The notes under the pieces: model-generated | What the model saw: only the letters and a program-made list of their open reading frames with translations | Databases searched by the model: none | Told to the model about the DNA's origin: nothing | Program-made: the position numbers and the translations under genes | Origin: Flavobacterium sp. NRK1 | GTDB taxonomy: Bacteria > Bacteroidota > Bacteroidia > Flavobacteriales > Flavobacteriaceae | Reading direction: 5' to 3' | Length of the DNA: 64,000 nucleotides | Assembly: GCF_024054175.1 (NCBI RefSeq) | Contig: NZ_JAMXLA010000001.1 | Location: 1,994,265-2,058,264 of the forward strand | Shown here: in pieces, positions 42,227 through 51,720 of the stretch | Numbering within the stretch: the stretch's first letter is position 1 | Layout: every line of letters begins with the position of its first letter

Positions 42227-45058
42227 TTAGAAAAACCAAAAGCGGTCATTGGAATCATCATTATTTTTCTTTTTGCCGAATTTATCAATCTTAAGGCTCA
42301 AAGAGAACATTACATAACGTTTTAGCACAGTATTTTGTGTGTCTGTAATAGAAGTAGGAGATATATAGCGCATAGTGCTTAAGTTCTGATTTAGTAAATC
42401 ATATACCTTTACTTTAAACATAAGTTTATCATTAAGAAAGTTATATCCTAAACTGGTATTCCATAAAAAGAAATCTTTTTTATATCCTGCACCAAGATTA
42501 GAATTGTAAGTATATGTGAAATCATTGCCAAAAACTACGTGCTTAGGCCAATAGTTGGTAGTCTGCACTCCTACTTTATGAATAAAGTTTGATGAAAAAT
42601 CAGAGCTGTAATTGGTATAATGTGTTTCATTGTATTCAAAGCTGTATATAGGGCTTATGTTTAATAATTCGCCATAATCATAAGATAATCCTACTTTAGG
42701 GCCAATTCTATAAGATCTGGCTTCATACATCTGTTTATTTGTAACACCTTTATTCAGAGCATATCCTCCGTTAAAAGAAAGGTTAAGCCTGTATTTGTGG
42801 GCAGAATCTTCATTTTTAATCTGTTTACTCCAGCTGGCCCCAAACCAACTATCAAATGTTCCGCTGATGTTACCATATGTAGTAGTTTGTTTACCTCCTG
42901 TATCTAAGTCTGTAAATCCGGCGACACTGCTCTCATCATAGCTTCCTCCTGCATAGAATGAATAACCTGTATGTGAAGCATAGTCATAGTTATACAAGCT
43001 CATATAAAATGAATGTGCTTTATTAGGGTTAAGGTTTTCATTACCTATTGTAGTGTATAAAGGACTGCTTAAATCGGCTATTGGCAATATTTCAGCTGCC
43101 CTTGGCATAGTTACCTCATAACTATAATTAAGATATAATGACTGTGATTTTGTAAGTTTAAAATTTAAATATCCATTTGCCCACGGTAAAAGGTAATTTT
43201 TATTTACAGTATAATTGTTACCCATATAGCTTCCAAAGTTCTTAAAATCAATTATAGAGGTTCCGAGGCCAACTCCGAAATAGAATTTTTTCTTATTTAT
43301 GCTTATATTCGTATATGGGGTAATTCTTGTTTCGTTGCTCCTAAGGTAATTGGTTAGCTCATTATATATATCTGTAAAGCCTCCGGTAACTTCGCTGAAT
43401 TTATAACCTTTTCGGTTTTCAACATTTGTAGTGTTGTTGTAAGTAGCTCCCACACGTAATCTGAGGGAATCTGTAATGGCTTCATTAAACTGCAAATTAC
43501 CTCTGTAAAAGTCTCTGCTTTCTCTGTTTTTTCTAAGCTGATTCCTTATGTCTGCTCTTGTTTCATAAATTCCGTCATTATTTGCATCTTCATAAAAATA
43601 AGTGTCTGACTGCGTATATTCTTCTGCATCTTCAAGCTTATTTTCGGAATTGAATTCAAAACTTAATGATCTTCCCTTTTTGTTAAGGCTTTTTGTATAA
43701 TTAAGATTTGTTGTAAAGGCGTTATTATCTGTATCACTATGGTTAGATCCTGAAGATTCGTTTAACAGTCTGTTGTCCTGATTACGGGTTGTTCTCTGTG
43801 AAGTAGAAGTTGTTTTTGTGTTTGCTTTTGAAAACTTTGGAGAAAAGAAAATTGTTGAGGTGGAGTCAACTTTAAATTCAAATTCAGAGTTTAAATTATG
43901 CGCATATTTAAATGTATCTGTTCTTGAAGATGATTCGCTTGTCTGCATTTTATCTGCATTAGGATCATTGGGGTTATCTGGTAAAAACACCTGAGATCTT
44001 GTTTTATTATTGTTATCCGTATCGGCACTGGTATAAAAATAATTTATGTTCGGATCAAACCCTTTAAACCATTGATCAGCATAAGTAAGTCCGAATATAT
44101 TGGTTCTTGTTATACCGCGACTGCCACCAAACTGCATTCCGTTTACACCAAAACTTCCATCACTGCTGGTGTAAAAAGAGTTATTTCGGCCTCCGTTCAT
44201 GCTATCAAATATTTCATCCATACTAAATCCGGTAGTATTGATATTGTTAGATGATGCTAACAGGCTTATTTTCCGGTTTCCTTTAAAATAGTTAATCAGG
44301 GCATTACTTTCATAACGTTTATTGCTGCCATAACCGCCTACAAACCGTCCAAAAAAACCTTTATTCTTTTCTTCATCTATAGTTAAGTTTATACTGGCAT
44401 TGTTACCGCTTGCTTTATCCCCGGTTAATTCTTCTGTTTTAGTTTTTGTGTCGGTAACCTGTACTTTATTTATTATCTCTGCCGGCAGATTTTCAAGTGC
44501 TATTTTCCCGTCTTTATCAAAAAATGGTTTACCATTAACAAGTATCTGGTTTACTTCTTTACCATTTACTTTTATCTTTCCGTCATCACCAATTTCCACA
44601 CCCGGAAGCTGCTTCAGTAAGGTTTCTACATTTGCATCAGGTCTCACTTTAAAAGATGCAGCATTAAATTCTAAGGTGTCTTTTTTTATTCGAATAGGAG
44701 GTATCTCATTTTCTATAAGTACCTCATTTAATTCAGTAGATTTATCGGCTAGCTTAATTGTCCCAAAATCTCTGTCTTCGTTAAGATTATCAACCTGCTG
44801 CTTATAATCGGCAAGGCCTATATAAGAGATTTTTAAAAAAACAGCTTTATCCAGTTTACGGATTTTTAACTGCCAATTTCCATTTTTATCTGAAATAGTG
44901 TAGTCAACTATTGTAGAGTCTTTTACTGAAGTTAGGTAAATTGTTGCCGATTCCAGTGGGAAATTTTGATCATCTGTAACTTTGCCTTTTAAATTTATAG
45001 TTTGTCCAAAGGCAGTAGTAAGGCTTAAAAAAAGCAATAAATTAATAATATTGCGCAT
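42227..45058 (-). CDS. Outer-membrane beta-barrel protein with carboxypeptidase-regulatory and plug domains (copy 1)
   Basis: 943-residue TonB-receptor-like outer-membrane protein. Signal peptide ~1-18 (LLLFLSLTTAFGQT). Residues ~22-105 are a carboxypeptidase-regulatory-like domain (GKVTDDQNFPLESATIYLTS); ~110-215 resemble a plug (KVRPDANVETLLKQLPGVEI, GKEVNQILVNGKPFF); ~370-943 form a beta barrel of the OMP_b-brl_3 type ending in KYVMFSLSLKIDKF. No C-terminal Phe-end signature of classic TonB receptors is seen. Paralogous to the next gene upstream. A stem-loop leads into its start codon. Confidence 0.9.
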   Translation of the reverse strand: MRNIINLLLFLSLTTAFGQTINLKGKVTDDQNFPLESATIYLTSVKDSTIVDYTISDKNGNWQLKIRKLDKAVFLKISYIGLADYKQQVDNLNEDRDFGTIKLADKSTELNEVLIENEIPPIRIKKDTLEFNAASFKVRPDANVETLLKQLPGVEIGDDGKIKVNGKEVNQILVNGKPFFDKDGKIALENLPAEIINKVQVTDTKTKTEELTGDKASGNNASINLTIDEEKNKGFFGRFVGGYGSNKRYESNALINYFKGNRKISLLASSNNINTTGFSMDEIFDSMNGGRNNSFYTSSDGSFGVNGMQFGGSRGITRTNIFGLTYADQWFKGFDPNINYFYTSADTDNNNKTRSQVFLPDNPNDPNADKMQTSESSSRTDTFKYAHNLNSEFEFKVDSTSTIFFSPKFSKANTKTTSTSQRTTRNQDNRLLNESSGSNHSDTDNNAFTTNLNYTKSLNKKGRSLSFEFNSENKLEDAEEYTQSDTYFYEDANNDGIYETRADIRNQLRKNRESRDFYRGNLQFNEAITDSLRLRVGATYNNTTNVENRKGYKFSEVTGGFTDIYNELTNYLRSNETRITPYTNISINKKKFYFGVGLGTSIIDFKNFGSYMGNNYTVNKNYLLPWANGYLNFKLTKSQSLYLNYSYEVTMPRAAEILPIADLSSPLYTTIGNENLNPNKAHSFYMSLYNYDYASHTGYSFYAGGSYDESSVAGFTDLDTGGKQTTTYGNISGTFDSWFGASWSKQIKNEDSAHKYRLNLSFNGGYALNKGVTNKQMYEARSYRIGPKVGLSYDYGELLNISPIYSFEYNETHYTNYSSDFSSNFIHKVGVQTTNYWPKHVVFGNDFTYTYNSNLGAGYKKDFFLWNTSLGYNFLNDKLMFKVKVYDLLNQNLSTMRYISPTSITDTQNTVLKRYVMFSLSLKIDKFGKKKNNDDSNDRFWFF

Positions 45059-45059
45059 T

Positions 45060-45103
45060 TTAGTTGGTTTTGGTTAGTAGGTTAATACTTATAAAACCGC
45101 TAA
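45060..45103 (-). promoter_or_regulatory. Leader stem-loop before barrel gene copy 1
   Basis: Leftward, TTAG-C-GGTTTT (45103-45093) can pair with AAAACC-AA-CTAA (45071-45060), with an inner AGTA/TACT pairing. It abuts the ATG at 45058. The 48-nt block 45073-45120 matches the leader of copy 2 at 36 of 48 positions without gaps. Confidence 0.5.
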
Positions 45104-45150
45104 TTAACAATTTTAGTATGACTAATTCTCTAAAAATTTAATTTTTTGTA

Positions 45151-47967
45151 TTAATTCTTTCTTCTCCCCCTGCCATTTCTTTTTCCTCCCTGTTTGTCTT
45201 TACCTGTTTTTCCTCCAAATTCTCCAATTTTATAACTAAGGGAAAACATTATGTAGCGTTTTAATACCGTGTTTTCCTGGTCTGTAATTGTGGTAGGGCC
45301 AATAGTTCTGGATGTGCCTAAGTTTTGATTAAGTACATCATATACTTTTACCATAAACATTAAATCGTCATTAAGAAAGTTATAACCTATGCTTGTATTC
45401 CATAAATAAAAATCTTTTTTAAAATTCCCTGAAATATTTGAGTTATAGGTATAGCCAAAATCATTTCCAAAAACTACATGTTTTGGCCAGTAGCTGGTAG
45501 TCTGTAAATTAAATCTATGTACATAATTTGCAGTAGAATTAATTCTGTAATTGGTATAATTATATTCATTGTAATTATAATGATAAGAGGGGCTTATAAC
45601 TAAAAGTTCTCCATACTCGTATGTGAAATTTGCATAAGGGCTAAGGATAATTGATTTACTATTATATAATTTTTCATTAAGAAACCCTTTATTAACATTA
45701 TAGGAAGTGCCTAAACCAACTCCTACACGATAAGTATTGGCCTCTTTAGTAAATGTTTTATTCCAAAAAGGATTTATATAAGCGCTCATTGCACCTGAAA
45801 TATTCTTATAAGTGGTCTCTGTTATACCGCTATCATTAGTTTTGCTGTAGGAAGTAACCTGATTTTCATAAAAAGAAACATTTGCCCACAAGAAAAAACC
45901 CGATCGTGAAGAGGTATTATAGTTTCGGTAATTGGCTCTGATGCTATGGCTGCCTGTGGGTGAAAGATTTGGATTTCCTATATATGTATTTAACGGATTA
46001 CTTTTATCTTCAATAGCTAAAAGCTGATTTGCCTGAGGATAATTTACACTATAATTATAACCTCCGGATATGGATGTGCCTTTTTCAAACCGGTAAGATA
46101 AGTTTAAATTAGCCGACGCCACTACATAATCTTTATTAAACCGGTATTCTTTATCTACATAAAACGCATAGTTTTTAAATGAGGTTACATCGGTACCTAA
46201 ATTTATATATACATTTAGCTTGTTTTTAGAGATATTTATGCCTGTTCTGGGAGAAAAGGTAGTAGTGCGGGAAAATGTATAAGAAGAAAGTGAATCGCTA
46301 TACACAGAATATTTTCCTGTTTCTTCATCAAAATCATAGGTATGGCGATTATTAACTGTGCTGCTGGTATTGTATGAAGTACCAATATTAATATTTAAAG
46401 AGTCGGTAATAGGCTCTGTATATTCAAATCCTGCCGAGTAGCTGTCACTATTGTCTTTATCATAAATTATCTGGTCACGGTTGTCAACTTCAGTTTCGGT
46501 AACGCCTGCCGGATATTTATATTTTACAGTATTAGACTGGTTTAATCTGTTCCCGTCATTTTTTGTATTGTTATTATTCATTGTTAAGCTGATTCCTCTC
46601 CCTTTTCGCGAATTGAATGCTTTATAGTAAGTAAGCTGATTACTAAAACTATTATTGTCGTTTTCAGTTACAGATGATGCCTTGCTTTCATTCATTGGCC
46701 TGTTATCAGTTAACCTTTCTGAAAAGCTTTCAGATTTATTGGTTGTTTTAGAATTCGAAACTGAAAATTTTGGAGTAAGACTTATTGTTGATGTAGAATC
46801 TATTTTAAATTTAAAATCGGTATTAAAATCATGTGAAGTTCTGTCATTCTCAGATCGTGAGGTAGAATTTGTCCTGTAACTTTTATCTATAATCGTTCCC
46901 GGGTTATCTTTATCTTCACTTTCCGGCAAATAATTTATAGCATCGGTACGGTTGTTGTTTTCTGTATTACTGTTTTTATATGAATAACTTACCGAAGCAT
47001 CAAAATCTTTAAACCATTCATCATTATAATTAAGTCCGAGTAAATCAGATTTTGTAATACCCCTTCCGCCCCCCGAAAAAGCGGAATATGTATTTCTTCC
47101 GCCTCCCATACTGCCAAATATATCATTCATAGAAAATCCGGAGGCATTAATATTGTTGGAAGAAGCCAGGAGGCTTATCTTTCTCTTGTCTTTAAAGTAA
47201 TTTAAAATAGCGCTGCTTTCATATCGTTTATCACTGCCATAACCGGCTAGAAACTTCCCAAAGATTCCCTTGTTCTTGTCTTTTTTTATGGTAAGGTTTA
47301 TAGAAGAATTATCGCCGCTTGCTTTTTGGCCGGATAGTTCTTCCTTCCGGGTCTTTGTGTCGCTTACCTGTACTTTATCTATAATTTCAGCAGGCAGGTT
47401 TTTAATTGCTATTTGTCCGTCCGAATCAAAAAACGGCTTGCCATTTACTAATATTTGGTTCACCTCTTTTCCGTTTACTGTAATCTTGCCCTCGGTGTCA
47501 ATATCTACACCGGGTAATTGTTTTAATAGGGCTTCAACATTGGCATTGGGCCTAACTTTAAATGATGATGCATTAAATTCAAGGGTGTCTTTTTTTATCC
47601 GGATAGGAGGTACTTCCGATTCAATAACAACTTCGTTAAGTTCTGTAGCCTGGTCTTCAAGCTTTATTGTTCCAAAGTCTGTATCCTGTTCTATAGCTGC
47701 ATATTCTTTTTTGTAGTTAGCAAGTCCCACATAAGAAATTTTAAGAAAAACAGGATCGGTTATCTTTTTTACTTTTAGTTCCCAGTTCCCGTTTTTATCA
47801 GAAATGGTATAATCTACAATAGATGAGTCTTTAACTGTAGTTAGGTAAATTGTAGCTGCTTCAAGAGGAAAATCCTGTTTGTCAGTTATCTTTCCCTTTA
47901 AGATTATATTTTGTCCTAGGGCAGATAGCGAGCATAAAAATAGTAGTAGCGTGAGTATCTTATGCAT
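45151..47967 (-). CDS. Outer-membrane beta-barrel protein with carboxypeptidase-regulatory and plug domains (copy 2)
   Basis: 938-residue paralogue of the gene at 42227, with the same order: signal peptide (~1-18, LLLFLCSLSALGQN), carboxypeptidase-regulatory-like domain (GKITDKQDFPLEAATIYLTT), plug-like region (KVRPNANVEALLKQLPGVDI) and a long barrel, ending in a basic tail (GKDKQGGKRNGRGRRKN). The central region shows short insertions and deletions relative to copy 1. The pair is a tandem duplication. Substrate unknown; plug and regulatory domains suggest transport or signalling, not proven. Confidence 0.9.
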   Translation of the reverse strand: MHKILTLLLFLCSLSALGQNIILKGKITDKQDFPLEAATIYLTTVKDSSIVDYTISDKNGNWELKVKKITDPVFLKISYVGLANYKKEYAAIEQDTDFGTIKLEDQATELNEVVIESEVPPIRIKKDTLEFNASSFKVRPNANVEALLKQLPGVDIDTEGKITVNGKEVNQILVNGKPFFDSDGQIAIKNLPAEIIDKVQVSDTKTRKEELSGQKASGDNSSINLTIKKDKNKGIFGKFLAGYGSDKRYESSAILNYFKDKRKISLLASSNNINASGFSMNDIFGSMGGGRNTYSAFSGGGRGITKSDLLGLNYNDEWFKDFDASVSYSYKNSNTENNNRTDAINYLPESEDKDNPGTIIDKSYRTNSTSRSENDRTSHDFNTDFKFKIDSTSTISLTPKFSVSNSKTTNKSESFSERLTDNRPMNESKASSVTENDNNSFSNQLTYYKAFNSRKGRGISLTMNNNNTKNDGNRLNQSNTVKYKYPAGVTETEVDNRDQIIYDKDNSDSYSAGFEYTEPITDSLNINIGTSYNTSSTVNNRHTYDFDEETGKYSVYSDSLSSYTFSRTTTFSPRTGINISKNKLNVYINLGTDVTSFKNYAFYVDKEYRFNKDYVVASANLNLSYRFEKGTSISGGYNYSVNYPQANQLLAIEDKSNPLNTYIGNPNLSPTGSHSIRANYRNYNTSSRSGFFLWANVSFYENQVTSYSKTNDSGITETTYKNISGAMSAYINPFWNKTFTKEANTYRVGVGLGTSYNVNKGFLNEKLYNSKSIILSPYANFTYEYGELLVISPSYHYNYNEYNYTNYRINSTANYVHRFNLQTTSYWPKHVVFGNDFGYTYNSNISGNFKKDFYLWNTSIGYNFLNDDLMFMVKVYDVLNQNLGTSRTIGPTTITDQENTVLKRYIMFSLSYKIGEFGGKTGKDKQGGKRNGRGRRKN

Positions 47968-48011
47968 AAAAAAATTAGCTGTTAGTAAGGGTATCCCTTA
48001 AAAACAGCTAA
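47968..48011 (-). promoter_or_regulatory. Leader stem-loop with T-run before barrel gene copy 2
   Basis: Leftward, TTAGCTGTT (48011-48003) pairs perfectly with AACAGCTAA (47983-47975); inside is TAAGGG-ATA-CCCTTA. The stem is followed by seven T's and then the ATG (47967). It looks like a terminator or a structured ribosome-entry region ending at the start codon. Confidence 0.55.
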
Positions 48012-48045
48012 TTAAGTATATTAGTATGGTTTTTACAAAAAAATA

Positions 48046-49356
48046 TTATTTCTGGCGGAAGTAAATATCAATTGGAACACCGGAGAAATTATATATTTCG
48101 CGCATCTTATTTTCAAGAAAACGCTTATAGGGTTCTTTTACGTACTGTGGCAGGTTGCAAAAGAAAACAAACTGCGGGGTAGGAGTAGGCAGCTGCATAC
48201 AAAATTTAATTTTTACATACTTACCTTTAAGCGCGGGTGGCGGCATATTTTCAATAATAGGCAGCATAGTTTCATTAAGCTTAGATGTAGCTACGCGCTG
48301 TTTCCTGTTTTCAAATACCTCAACTGCGGTTTCAAGCGCTTTTAGTAAACGCTGCTTAGTAAGTGCAGAAACAAACAGGATTGGCACATCTGTAAACGGT
48401 TGAAGTTCCTCACGAATTTTGCGTTCGTAATCGCGGGTAGACATAGTATCTTTTTCAACAAGATCCCATTTATTTACTAGTATTACTACGCCTTTACGGT
48501 TCTTTTCTGCAAGCCAGAAAATACTTTGGTCCTGACCTTCAAAACCACGGGTAGCATCTATAATAAGAATACAAATATCGCTGTGTTCAATAGCTCGTAC
48601 AGAGCGCATTACAGAATAAAACTCTAAATCTTCCTTAACTTTTGCCTTACGGCGAATACCCGCCGTGTCAACAAGGTTAAATTCAAACCCGAAACGGTTA
48701 TATCTGGTGTCAATGGCATCACGGGTAGTACCTGCAATATCAGTAACTATATATCTGTCTTCACCAATCAGTGCATTTATAAACGATGATTTACCGGCAT
48801 TGGGACGGCCTACTACTGCAAAACGCGGTAGTGCAATAGCATTTTCGTCAGGAGCTTCGGCTTCAGGCATTAATTTTACAAGGGCATCAAGCAGTTCTCC
48901 GGTCCCGGATCCATTCATACCTGCAATGGTATAGTATTCACCAAGCCCAAGATTGTAAAATTCTACGGCATCTTTTTCGCGCATGGCATTATCTACCTTA
49001 TTTACAGCAAGTAAAACCGGTTTTGTAACTTTCCTAAGCAGTTTGGCAACTTCATCATCCATAGGTGTAATGCCTTCTTCAACATCTACCACAAAAATGA
49101 TAACATCGGCCTCATCTATAGCAAGCTCTACCTGACGGCGTATTTCGGCTTCAAAAACATCTTCAGATCCCTTAATATAACCTCCTGTATCTATAACAGA
49201 GAATTCTTTGCCATTCCATTCACTTTTACCATAGTTCCTGTCGCGTGTAACCCCGCTTACAGAATCTACAATGGCTTCTCTTCGCTGTATCAGTCGGTTA
49301 AAAAAAGTAGACTTACCTACATTTGGCCTTCCTACAATAGCTACTATATTATTCAT
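48046..49356 (-). CDS. der: GTPase Der (EngA)
   Basis: Ribosome-assembly GTPase with two tandem GTPase domains. Domain 1: G1 GRPNVGKST (residue ~9), G3 DTGG, G4 NKVD near 120. Domain 2: G1 GRPNAGKSS near 184, G3 DTAG, G4 NKWD near 295. A KH-like domain ends the protein (residues ~350-436, [14 protein letters not shown]). It acts late in 50S assembly. Length 436 residues is normal. The upstream gene, era, lies 121 nt away and has the same direction. Confidence 0.98.
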   Translation of the reverse strand: MNNIVAIVGRPNVGKSTFFNRLIQRREAIVDSVSGVTRDRNYGKSEWNGKEFSVIDTGGYIKGSEDVFEAEIRRQVELAIDEADVIIFVVDVEEGITPMDDEVAKLLRKVTKPVLLAVNKVDNAMREKDAVEFYNLGLGEYYTIAGMNGSGTGELLDALVKLMPEAEAPDENAIALPRFAVVGRPNAGKSSFINALIGEDRYIVTDIAGTTRDAIDTRYNRFGFEFNLVDTAGIRRKAKVKEDLEFYSVMRSVRAIEHSDICILIIDATRGFEGQDQSIFWLAEKNRKGVVILVNKWDLVEKDTMSTRDYERKIREELQPFTDVPILFVSALTKQRLLKALETAVEVFENRKQRVATSKLNETMLPIIENMPPPALKGKYVKIKFCMQLPTPTPQFVFFCNLPQYVKEPYKRFLENKMREIYNFSGVPIDIYFRQK

Positions 49357-49376
49357 TCCTTATTTTTAATTTTTTG

Positions 49377-49384
49377 CAAAAGTA
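49377..49384 (-). promoter_or_regulatory. -7 promoter element of der
   Basis: Leftward TACTTTTG (49384-49377) matches TAnnTTTG 21 nt before the der ATG. A -33 TTG at the expected spacing was not found. Confidence 0.5.
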
Positions 49385-49477
49385 CGTATAAAGTTGCAGA
49401 GTTGCTAAGTCGTTCAGTAACTAAGTTTTCATAGAGCTTTACGAACCTAACAGGTAAATTTAAAGCTGCTTCAAAAC

Positions 49478-50362
49478 TTACTTATTGTCATAACCAAACC
49501 TTCTCAGCTGGTATGCGTTGTTTCTCCAGTTTTTATTCACTTTTACAAACATTTCTATATGTATCTGTTTTCCGAAGAATTTTTCAAGATCCGCTCTTGC
49601 TTCAATACCTACTTTTTTAATAGCAGATCCTTTATGGCCTATTATAATACCTTTTTGGGTATCACGTTCAACCATAATTACAGCTTTTATACGAATTATA
49701 TCGTCATCTTCAATAAATTCTTCTGTTTCAATTTCTACAGCGTACGGAATCTCTTTATCATAATGTAAAAGAATTTTTTCGCGAATAGTTTCATTTACAA
49801 AAAAACGCTCCGGTTTGTCTGTAAGCGCATCTTTAGGATAGTAAGGCGGCGATTCGGGCAATAGCTCCAGTATGCGGTTAAATACTTCTTTTACATTAAA
49901 ATTTTCAAGTGCAGATATGGGGTATAATTCAGCATTTGGCACTTTTTCTTTCCAAAGCTCCATTTGCTCTTCCAGTTGTTCCTGGCTTGATTTATCTATT
50001 TTATTAAGTAATAAAAGTACCGGTATTTTAGAATGTATGATTTTATTAAAAAAAGATTCGTCTTTTAATTCCTTTTCGCCTATCTCAACCATGTATATAA
50101 GTATATCTGCATCTTCAAATGCCGATTTTACAAAATCCATCATAGACGATTGCAGCTCATAAGCCGGTTTTATAATTCCGGGAGTGTCTGACAGTACAAC
50201 CTGAAAGTCTTCACCGTTTACAATACCCAAAATGCGGTGACGGGTGGTTTGTGCCTTAGATGTAATGATAGACAAACGCTCGCCTACAAACGCATTCATA
50301 AGGGTAGATTTGCCCACATTTGGGTTACCAATAATATTTACAAAGCCTGCTTTGTGTGCCAT
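49478..50362 (-). CDS. era: GTPase Era
   Basis: Ras-like GTPase needed for maturation of 16S rRNA and 30S assembly. Residues ~10-170 hold G1 GNPNVGKSTLMN, switch I TTRHRILG, G3 DTPG and G4 NKID; the C-terminal KH domain (~200-290) has IIGHKGSAIKKVGIEARADL, the RNA-binding GxxG loop. Length 294 residues is normal. The start MAHKAGFVNIIG is canonical. It shares the leftward strand with der. Confidence 0.98.
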   Translation of the reverse strand: MAHKAGFVNIIGNPNVGKSTLMNAFVGERLSIITSKAQTTRHRILGIVNGEDFQVVLSDTPGIIKPAYELQSSMMDFVKSAFEDADILIYMVEIGEKELKDESFFNKIIHSKIPVLLLLNKIDKSSQEQLEEQMELWKEKVPNAELYPISALENFNVKEVFNRILELLPESPPYYPKDALTDKPERFFVNETIREKILLHYDKEIPYAVEIETEEFIEDDDIIRIKAVIMVERDTQKGIIIGHKGSAIKKVGIEARADLEKFFGKQIHIEMFVKVNKNWRNNAYQLRRFGYDNK

Positions 50363-50447
50363 AATAAAATAATTAAGCTACAAAGGTAGGCATATCAGCG
50401 CAATAGTAGAAATAAAGCAGAAAATAAAAGATTTTTAGGCGTTTCCC

Positions 50448-50477
50448 TTGCAGTTGTCCGTAATGGTTGTATATTTG
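50448..50477 (+). promoter_or_regulatory. Promoter of initiator tRNA gene 1
   Basis: TTG (50448-50450), 19 nt, then TATATTTG (50470-50477), a perfect Bacteroidota -33/-7 pair, 12 nt before the tRNA 5' end. Confidence 0.75.
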
Positions 50478-50489
50478 CACTCGAAACAT

Positions 50490-50562
50490 CGCGGGATAGA
50501 GCAGTAGGCAGCTCGTCGGGCTCATAACCCGAAGGTCACAGGTTCGAGTCCTGTTCCCGCTA
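50490..50562 (+). tRNA. Initiator tRNA-Met (CAU), copy 1
   Basis: A complete cloverleaf can be folded: acceptor CGCGGGA/TCCCGCT, D stem GAGC/GCTC, anticodon stem TCGGG/CCCGA around CTCATAA, T stem ACAGG/CCTGT with TTCGAGT. The first acceptor pair is a C1-T72 mismatch and the anticodon stem has three consecutive G-C pairs, both hallmarks of formylmethionine initiator tRNA. The genomic 3' end reads A-CTA, not CCA, so CCA must be added by enzyme. An identical copy follows at 50718. Confidence 0.97.
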
Positions 50563-50568
50563 CTAAGA

Positions 50569-50600
50569 AAGCTTCAGAGAAATCTGGAGCTTTTCTTTTT
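50569..50600 (+). terminator. Terminator of tRNA gene 1
   Basis: AAGCTTCAGA / TCTGGAGCTT stem (one G-T pair) with GAAA loop followed by TTTCTTTTTT. Confidence 0.85.
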
Positions 50601-50698
50601 TACATAGTTCTTATCATGGGATCACAGGAAACAAGCGATAATGATTGTTTAAAATAACAATTTGATAATAATACTATGCAGATGTAGATAAAATGTTG

Positions 50699-50706
50699 TA
50701 TATTTG
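50699..50706 (+). promoter_or_regulatory. -7 promoter element of tRNA gene 2
   Basis: TATATTTG in GTTGTATATTTGCACCCG, the same -7 context as upstream of copy 1; 11 nt before the tRNA 5' end. Confidence 0.6.
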
Positions 50707-50717
50707 CACCCGAACAG

Positions 50718-50790
50718 CGCGGGATAGAGCAGTAGGCAGCTCGTCGGGCTCATAACCCGAAGGTCACAGGTTCGAGTCCTGTTCCCGCTA
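50718..50790 (+). tRNA. Initiator tRNA-Met (CAU), copy 2
   Basis: Identical over all 73 nt to copy 1, with the same C1-T72 mismatch, G-C-rich anticodon stem and CAT anticodon. The -7 element is also identical, but spacer and downstream sequence differ. The duplication therefore keeps the tRNA and its promoter core while flanks diverge. Confidence 0.97.
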
Positions 50791-50796
50791 CTAAGT

Positions 50797-50832
50797 AAAA
50801 CCCATCGGTAAAAACTGATGGGTTTTTTGTTT
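50797..50832 (+). terminator. Terminator of tRNA gene 2
   Basis: AAAACCCATCGGT / ACTGATGGGTTTT stem (one G-T pair) with AAAA loop, then a T-run. Confidence 0.88.
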
Positions 50833-50897
50833 TATAATTTCACAAATAGTTATCTTTAAGTTTTTCGTAAAATTGTCCATACTTTAAATTTTTAGAT

Positions 50898-51482
50898 ATG
50901 AAGTTTTTATTATGTGCATTACTATTTCTTTGTTTTTCATTCGGTGAGAATTTTGTAACTGAAGATGTAAATTACAGCCAGCAATTTTTTTTAACGGATA
51001 TTGATGTACAATTGATTAAATCAAAAATTGACGGTGTGACAACAGGTTTCATACCTAAATCTAAATCAAAATTTTTTCCTGATAAGAAAAAAAATCAGTA
51101 CTACTCTGGTTATTATTTAATTAAAAAGAGAAAAGATCTGACTTCTTATTTAATAGGAAAACTCATTGTATATGATTCTATAAATCCTAAAATTTATAAA
51201 AAGACAACTGAAGAATTTATTGAAATTACATTAATTGATAAAGGTATTACATTGTATGATAAATTTGAAGTAGGGATGTCTCAGGAAAAGTTGTTGAAAA
51301 TTTTAAATAATAATTATCATAAACACGGGAATACTTTGGAAATTCATGAAAATAAGTTCAGAGCTTTTTTTCAAATCAAAGATGATGTAGTTGTAAAAAT
51401 TAAAGTTGGTATTTATAGAGATGATATAAATACTGAAAAAATGTTAAGAGAATTTAATTGGGATGTACAAGATGGTTTTTAA
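50898..51482 (+). CDS. Uncharacterised exported protein
   Basis: 194-residue protein with a hydrophobic start (KFLLCALLFLCFSFGENF), probably a signal peptide cut after FG or as an anchor. The body is Lys/Asp/Tyr-rich with no recognised domain; the central part (YYSGYYLIKKRKDLTSYLIG, FIEITLIDKGITLYDKFEVG) looks like a small beta structure. No family is known to me. The gene is more A/T-rich than most of the window and lies directly after the tRNA pair, a common landing site for acquired genes, but no repeat or integrase accompanies it. Confidence 0.6.
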   Translation: MKFLLCALLFLCFSFGENFVTEDVNYSQQFFLTDIDVQLIKSKIDGVTTGFIPKSKSKFFPDKKKNQYYSGYYLIKKRKDLTSYLIGKLIVYDSINPKIYKKTTEEFIEITLIDKGITLYDKFEVGMSQEKLLKILNNNYHKHGNTLEIHENKFRAFFQIKDDVVVKIKVGIYRDDINTEKMLREFNWDVQDGF

Positions 51483-51654
51483 TAGAATTCATCTAAAATG
51501 TATATAAAGAAAATAACTATAAAACTTCGATATTAATAACAAGCGATAAGGTTTGCAAAAATAAATATGCCAAATTGGATTTGATGGTTCGTGTAAATTA
51601 ATTCGCTATAATAAAGTGTAATCGGTTAATTATCTGATATTTTGAAATTAAAGC

Positions 51655-51684
51655 TTGCCGCATCATTCTATTTCACTACTTTTG
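51655..51684 (+). promoter_or_regulatory. Promoter of the KTSC/J-domain gene
   Basis: TTG (51655-51657), 19 nt, TACTTTTG (51677-51684): a perfect -33/-7 pair, 36 nt before the ATG at 51721. It overlaps an in-frame TTG at 51655, which is why that start is rejected. Confidence 0.8.
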
Positions 51685-51720
51685 CCGCCGCTAACAAAGG
51701 CACATCTACAGGGAGAATAT

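Noticed and set aside
51655..51720. A TTG start for the KTSC/J-domain gene
   Set aside because: The TTG forms the -33 element of the gene's promoter, so it is not in the mRNA.
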